A DNA stretch of 22,721 nt. Origin: JAXGVG01 sp040773965. Its GTDB lineage: Bacteria > Pseudomonadota > Alphaproteobacteria > UBA9219. The translations under genes and the position numbers were made by a program. The stretch covers positions 1 to 22,721 of the forward strand of contig JAXGVG010000012.1 in the NCBI GenBank assembly GCA_040773965.1, written 5' to 3'. The notes beneath the pieces are model-generated. The model saw only the letters and a list, made by a program, of their open reading frames with translations, was not told where the DNA came from and did no database searches. Shown one piece after another: positions 20,050-22,721 of the stretch; position 1 is the first letter of the stretch; every line of letters starts with the position of its first letter.

Positions 20050-20128
20050 TAAACCACAAACGACGCTCGGACAAATTGCTTATGAAGAACATATTACAAC
20101 TAACTTGCAAGAGTTGTTTTCATGCTAG
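20042..20128 (+). pseudogene. 28-codon remnant of an LGQIAYE-type phage protein
   Basis: Reads MDDKPQTTLGQIAYEEHITT, then NLQELFSC and TAG. TLGQIAYE is a frequent N-terminal signature of small phage proteins that normally run on for some 30 or more residues (typically a Trp-containing helix). Here the sequence departs from that pattern just where the 16-bp direct repeat begins (20100). It looks like the end of the rightward operon was fused to the repeat by recombination. Confidence 0.45.
20100..20115. repeat. 16-bp direct repeat, right copy
   Basis: CTAACTTGCAAGAGTT, identical to 16674-16689. The next 140 bp (to 20270) hold no gene I can support; a weak hairpin, GTGGTAA-TG-TTATCAC (20147-20162), followed by TTACTTTC may end the rightward operon. 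Confidence 0.65.
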
Positions 20129-20270
20129 GGTTTCTGGTGTGTTTGTGTGGTAATGTTATCACTTACTTTCTGTTGATATATTCGCGTTTTGGTGTGTATG
20201 GGAAAGTCTCTATAGTTATCAAGCAATCTTAGGTTTCTCATGATGTTTCTTGGGGGGTTAGAGTTTATCG

Positions 20271-20534
20271 TTAAAAAGCTGGCTCTTCTTCACTGCTTTC
20301 GTCTTCTTCGTCTTCGGCAAACATTTTATCAAAGCACTTTTCACAGAGCTGGCTCATTTTCGCTTCGCGCCATCCGGCTTCCGAATAGATATTCTTTTCG
20401 CTGAACGGCTCTTTACATTCAAGGCAATGGCCAGCCTTAGCGTCTGGATACATTTCCTTGGTTAGCTTTTCTGCGAAAGCAGCAAGAGCTGGGTTTTGTC
20501 CTTCGAGCATGGCATTTCCGGGGTTAGTGTCCAT
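20271..20534 (-). CDS. 87-residue zinc-ribbon phage protein
   Basis: MDTNPGNAMLEGQNPALAAF from ATG 20534; an alternative start, MLEGQNP at 20510, has GGAA before it. A helix with AEKLTKEMYPDAK is followed by HCLECKEPF (Cys37, Cys40) and SQLCEKCFDKMF (Cys64, Cys67), two CxxC pairs of a zinc ribbon. The tail is very acidic (AEDEEDESSEEEPAF). The pattern GHCxxCxxPFS...EAGWREAKxSQxCExCFD recurs in phage early regions, without a known function. Last gene of the leftward operon from 22586. Confidence 0.7.
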   Translation of the reverse strand: MDTNPGNAMLEGQNPALAAFAEKLTKEMYPDAKAGHCLECKEPFSEKNIYSEAGWREAKMSQLCEKCFDKMFAEDEEDESSEEEPAF

Positions 20535-20635
20535 TTTGTTCTTCGTCTATTTTGTCGGTTATATATCTCATAACTCTCGCCCGTTGTCTGACCGCCTTTC
20601 CATACATCTATTTGAAAGCTCCCAGCACTGCTCAT
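20462..20635 (-). CDS. Doubtful 57-residue ORF
   Basis: MSSAGSFQIDVWKGGQTTGE starts at an ATGA overlap with the DUF1364 stop, which favours translation, but it ends in low-complexity LLLLSQKS and overlaps the following zinc-ribbon gene by about 70 bp. The other frames of this stretch give equally plausible short peptides, so the true gene here is uncertain. Confidence 0.25.
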   Translation of the reverse strand: MSSAGSFQIDVWKGGQTTGESYEIYNRQNRRRTKWTLTPEMPCSKDKTQLLLLSQKS

Positions 20636-20958
20636 ATCCGAATCACTCCTTTTTCCAAAAGCCTCTTTAGTGTTCTCGTCTGGGCGCGTCGTAGGAAGAA
20701 ATCAAGTTCAAGCTTTATACGCCTTTCTTCGTGTGTTTTTGGCTTCAGGCGTCCATCGATGAAATCATGATCCGAAGAGCACCCATACCCACCGGATAAA
20801 TCGAAGCTCTTAATTCCCAGGCCGTGTGATTCGTCCGGGAAGTGGCACCATACAACAGTGTCAGGGTCGCCATTACATATGCCCGGCAACTGAATTGTGC
20901 AGCGTTCGCCCTTGGCCGAGTTACGGATTTTCTTTTTCTGTGATTCGCTGAGTTTCAT
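20632..20958 (-). CDS. DUF1364 family protein (HNH-like phage nuclease candidate)
   Basis: A 108-residue protein: SAKGERCTIQLPGICNGDPD, then TVVWCHFPDESHGLGIKSFD and GGYGCSSDHDFIDGR match DUF1364, common in lambdoid and other phage early regions. The Cys/His arrangement (C..C..H..C..HD) suggests an HNH-type metal site, so a nuclease or DNA-binding role in recombination is plausible. The C-terminal helix is basic (RRIKLELDFFLRRAQTRTLK). It overlaps the radical SAM gene upstream by ATGA. Confidence 0.85.
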   Translation of the reverse strand: MKLSESQKKKIRNSAKGERCTIQLPGICNGDPDTVVWCHFPDESHGLGIKSFDLSGGYGCSSDHDFIDGRLKPKTHEERRIKLELDFFLRRAQTRTLKRLLEKGVIRI

Positions 20959-21905
20959 CCTTTAATTTCTCTTTTGTTGTTGAAGTCAACGCAAACATCA
21001 AGACAGTTTTTTGAGCATATAGGGTCTAAATGTGTATCGTGTTCAAAGCTCCACCGTTCGCGCTCTTGGCGCATATTCTCTCCAACTGCGCCTATAGGAT
21101 TTCCGCCCTCGCGCATATAAATGATACAAGGGTAGTGAAGGTTATTGTTTACCGCCATGTCGTCAAGAACCAATCCGCAGCGCCGGGAATCAGAGGCTTC
21201 TAGCCCACGTACCTTCTTTCCTGCTTTAAGATTGTTTATGCGATAGCGAAGGATAGGAAAACGCTCTAACAAAGAACTGTCAACCTCTACCTCATGTAAC
21301 CTATCGTCCTCTTGCGCCGCAGGAATAATGCGTATATCGGCAACCCCAAGACTAGCCGCGAAAGAAATGATTTTGTTGACAGATAATATATTGTCGTTTG
21401 TCAGGACAACCCCAACGGTTGTGTAAACCTGTTCGGCGCACTTACGAATATTCCCAACAACTTTATTCCAAGCGCCTTTTACGCCACCCGACATTTTGTC
21501 GCCATCTTCGGCGCAGCAAGCGTCAAGAGATATTGAAAAATCATTAACCCCAAGATCAATTAATCGCTGGTATCTATCCCAAGAAATAGAGCCATTGCTA
21601 GAAACAGCAATCCATTCCATCCCAAGTTTGCGCGACAGACAAACAAGCTTATCAAGGCCACGGTAGAGCATCGGTTCTCCGCCAGAGAAACGAATAGCGC
21701 GAAGGCCGTCTTTTCCCCAAAGAGAGACAAGATTAACCGCGTCCTCAAATGGCAAGTCATCGCCTCCAACGCGTCGGCAGTAGGGGCACTTGAAATTACA
21801 GCGTGAACTTAGCACAACTTCGCATCGTTGAAGCCTGTTATAAGCTCCATGTGTCTCAGCGCGTTCATCGCTTAAGGTGTAAAATCCTATATCTTCTAGT
21901 TTCAT
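20955..21905 (-). CDS. Phage-encoded radical SAM protein
   Basis: 316 residues from ATG 21905 (MKLEDIGFYTLSDERAETHG); ATG 21938 would add 11 unconserved residues. CNFKCPYC gives the CxxxCxxC cluster motif (Cys36, Cys40, Cys43), and IRFSGGEPMLY the SAM-binding GGEP. VSSNGS and DFSISLDAC follow the canonical fold. The C-terminal region has extra cysteines (RRCGLVLDD, YPCIIYMREGGNPIG, DPICSKNCLDVCVDFN), like a SPASM/twitch auxiliary-cluster domain. The substrate is unknown. It is embedded between VRR-NUC and DUF1364 genes in a leftward early-type operon, so modification of nucleotides, RNA or a peptide during infection are options. Confidence 0.88.
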   Translation of the reverse strand: MKLEDIGFYTLSDERAETHGAYNRLQRCEVVLSSRCNFKCPYCRRVGGDDLPFEDAVNLVSLWGKDGLRAIRFSGGEPMLYRGLDKLVCLSRKLGMEWIAVSSNGSISWDRYQRLIDLGVNDFSISLDACCAEDGDKMSGGVKGAWNKVVGNIRKCAEQVYTTVGVVLTNDNILSVNKIISFAASLGVADIRIIPAAQEDDRLHEVEVDSSLLERFPILRYRINNLKAGKKVRGLEASDSRRCGLVLDDMAVNNNLHYPCIIYMREGGNPIGAVGENMRQERERWSFEHDTHLDPICSKNCLDVCVDFNNKREIKG

Positions 21906-21954
21906 CCCGCCCCCGTTGGAACGCCGTGGGATCGGCATAGCTGTTTTGTGAGTT

Positions 21955-22416
21955 TCATTTTAGAAGCCTCATGGGTACGCCGTGAAATCGCAGGATTTCA
22001 ACAAAATCTTCGTAAGTGTAAATAACCTCGACGTTGTGGCCTAACTCGCGAAGCCTATCAACGGTTGCTTGTTGCGCTTCCGTTAGTCCGTTATCTCCGT
22101 ATTTGAATTCAATAAAGAGTGAAAATGCTGGCTTCCAGTGCAATTCGTAATCAAGTATCCCCTCGCAGAAACCCATAGCTTTTAACTTGTTGGTTATAGT
22201 CCCCATGATTTTGTAAAAGGTTGTTGGCGGTAAGATCGCCCGTAAGATGCCGCTAAACTTGTTTTCACTGGGCGTATGCCATGCGATAACTTCGGGACAG
22301 CAACGGCGCACAAACTCAACACAAAGCTTCTGTAGGTCTTCCTCGGGGTGTTTGCGGGGTATGGCGTGGCCTGATACCCTTTCGCGCTTTCCCCATTTTT
22401 TAAGGCGGATGGTCAT
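21955..22416 (-). CDS. VRR-NUC domain nuclease
   Basis: A 153-residue protein. EEDLQKLCVEFVRRCCPEVI and AWHTPSEN start the VRR-NUC fold; GFCEGILDYELHWKPAFSLF, then IEFKYGDNGLTEAQQATVDR carry the PD-(D/E)xK catalytic set (Asp in GILDY, Glu-x-Lys in IEFKYG, Gln in LTEAQQ). RLRELGHNVEVIYTYEDFVE ends the domain. Stand-alone VRR-NUC proteins in phages are thought to cut branched DNA such as Holliday junctions. The first ATG overlaps the upstream RHH gene stop (ATGA). Confidence 0.9.
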   Translation of the reverse strand: MTIRLKKWGKRERVSGHAIPRKHPEEDLQKLCVEFVRRCCPEVIAWHTPSENKFSGILRAILPPTTFYKIMGTITNKLKAMGFCEGILDYELHWKPAFSLFIEFKYGDNGLTEAQQATVDRLRELGHNVEVIYTYEDFVEILRFHGVPMRLLK

Positions 22417-22586
22417 TGACCATTAACCCACGTTTCTAGGATGGATCGCGCCAGCCAGCTACGGGTTCGCTTGTCGCCAGCCGCAGCTTTGTCGAGTGCC
22501 TTGATTATCTTTACGGGTATCCGTACAGATAAGACCGACGATTGCGGTATACACGACATTTTATTGCTTTTTCGCTGTGTAGACAT
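22413..22586 (-). CDS. Ribbon-helix-helix-like small protein, first gene of the leftward operon
   Basis: 57 residues from ATG 22586 (MSTQRKSNKMSCIPQSSVLS) or 48 from ATG 22559. SSVLSVRIPVKIIKALDKAA, then KRTRSWLARSILETWV fits the strand-helix-helix of RHH DNA-binding proteins. AGAAGG about 10 nt before 22586 favours the longer form. A promoter with TTGACA, 17 bp and TATATG lies upstream and contains an inverted repeat, so the protein may repress its own operon. Confidence 0.65.
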   Translation of the reverse strand: MSTQRKSNKMSCIPQSSVLSVRIPVKIIKALDKAAAGDKRTRSWLARSILETWVNGQ

Positions 22587-22610
22587 TTTTCTGTTGACCT
22601 TCTAAAAGAG

Positions 22611-22630
22611 TGTATATATTGTCATATACA
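22611..22630. promoter_or_regulatory. Operator-like inverted repeat over divergent phage promoters
   Basis: TGTATAT-ATTGTC-ATATACA is a perfect 7-bp inverted repeat. Leftward it covers the -10 of TTGACA-17-TATATG. Rightward it covers the -10 of TTGACC (22594-22599)-17-TATTGT (22617-22622). One repressor dimer here would shut both operons, in the manner of phage early switches. Confidence 0.6.
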
Positions 22631-22662
22631 TCAAGTCTAACCTCCTGTCAATGAGAAACACC

Positions 22663-22721
22663 ATGTCCACCCTAGAAACCACCTGCACCCTGCCGGAAGA
22701 TGTAGAAGTGACAGTTGAATA
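22663..22721 (+). CDS. Start of a rightward phage gene (cut by the window edge)
   Basis: ATG 22663 (MSTLETTCTLPEDVEVTVEY), with in-frame ATG 22651 (MRNT before it) as an alternative. The frame is open to the edge. It lies right after the rightward promoter over the operator, so it is probably a genuine early gene; too little is visible for a family. Confidence 0.45.
   Translation, partial: MSTLETTCTLPEDVEVTVE

Larger units (their letters stand above)
18679..20064 (+). repeat. Four copies of CACAAACGAC, each just inside a gene start
   Basis: Copies lie at 18679-18688, 19470-19479, 19733-19742 and 20055-20064, starting 7, 13, 10 and 13 nt after the A of an ATG. All are in the same codon phase and encode Gln-Thr-Thr (QTT) after 3-5 residues. 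A weaker version (QTETT) occurs in the gene at 18436. The surrounding proteins are otherwise unrelated. Confidence 0.7.

Noticed and set aside
14138..22721. TAG recoding in the phage segment, prompted by the in-frame TAG at 18547 and by most genes ending in TGA or TAA
   Set aside because: Long phage genes (methyltransferase, radical SAM, VRR-NUC, PAPS-reductase-like) contain no in-frame TAG, and at least two short frames (20042-20128, 17253-17408) end in TAG. One mutation explains the case better.

Overview
The window looks like a GC-rich alphaproteobacterial chromosome (1 to about 13,900) joined to a lower-GC prophage or phage-like segment (about 14,138 to the end). The assignment rests on gene content, a type II-C-like CRISPR repeat of alphaproteobacterial appearance and in-frame palindromic elements. 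No rRNA or marker gene is present, so the lineage stays tentative.

Region 1 (1-5142, minus strand) is a nickel regulon. A nikR repressor gene is followed by a near-perfect NikR-type operator (GTATTAC-N13-GTAATAC), an outer-membrane beta-barrel gene, an ECF nickel importer (nikMN fusion, nikQ, nikO) and a NodU/CmcH-type carbamoyltransferase that runs off the left edge and carries a palindromic repeat element inserted in frame. Region 2 (5448-10454, plus strand) encodes the enzyme that probably needs the nickel: a cytoplasmic group 3b-like [NiFe] hydrogenase in the order beta, gamma, small, large, then a maturation protease and a HypA-like protein that lacks the zinc domain of its family. Nickel thus enters through the regulon on the left and is used by the operon on the right.

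Region 3 (10500-13899) holds a methyltransferase, an XRE regulator with a candidate operator, a small unknown protein and a TerC-family membrane protein. Four bases after the terC stop lies a four-repeat CRISPR array (36-nt repeats, 30-nt spacers). It has no cas genes, no leader and no tracrRNA in the window.

Region 4 (14138-22721) is phage-like: densely packed small genes with ATGA overlaps, a C5 DNA methyltransferase, a Lar-like protein, a replication-protein fragment, a PAPS-reductase-family protein, DUF4326, DUF1364, radical SAM and VRR-NUC proteins. It also holds a well-formed candidate small RNA with promoter and terminator, a hairpin-rich gene-free stretch, pseudoknot-forming inverted repeats, a 16-bp direct repeat flanking a 3.4-kb block, and a 10-bp motif repeated just inside the start of four successive genes. 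The phage/host junction falls on the last CRISPR repeat, whose sequence supplies the C-terminus of the first phage ORF. Integrase and structural genes are not in the window, so prophage, phage-plasmid and assembly chimera all remain possible.
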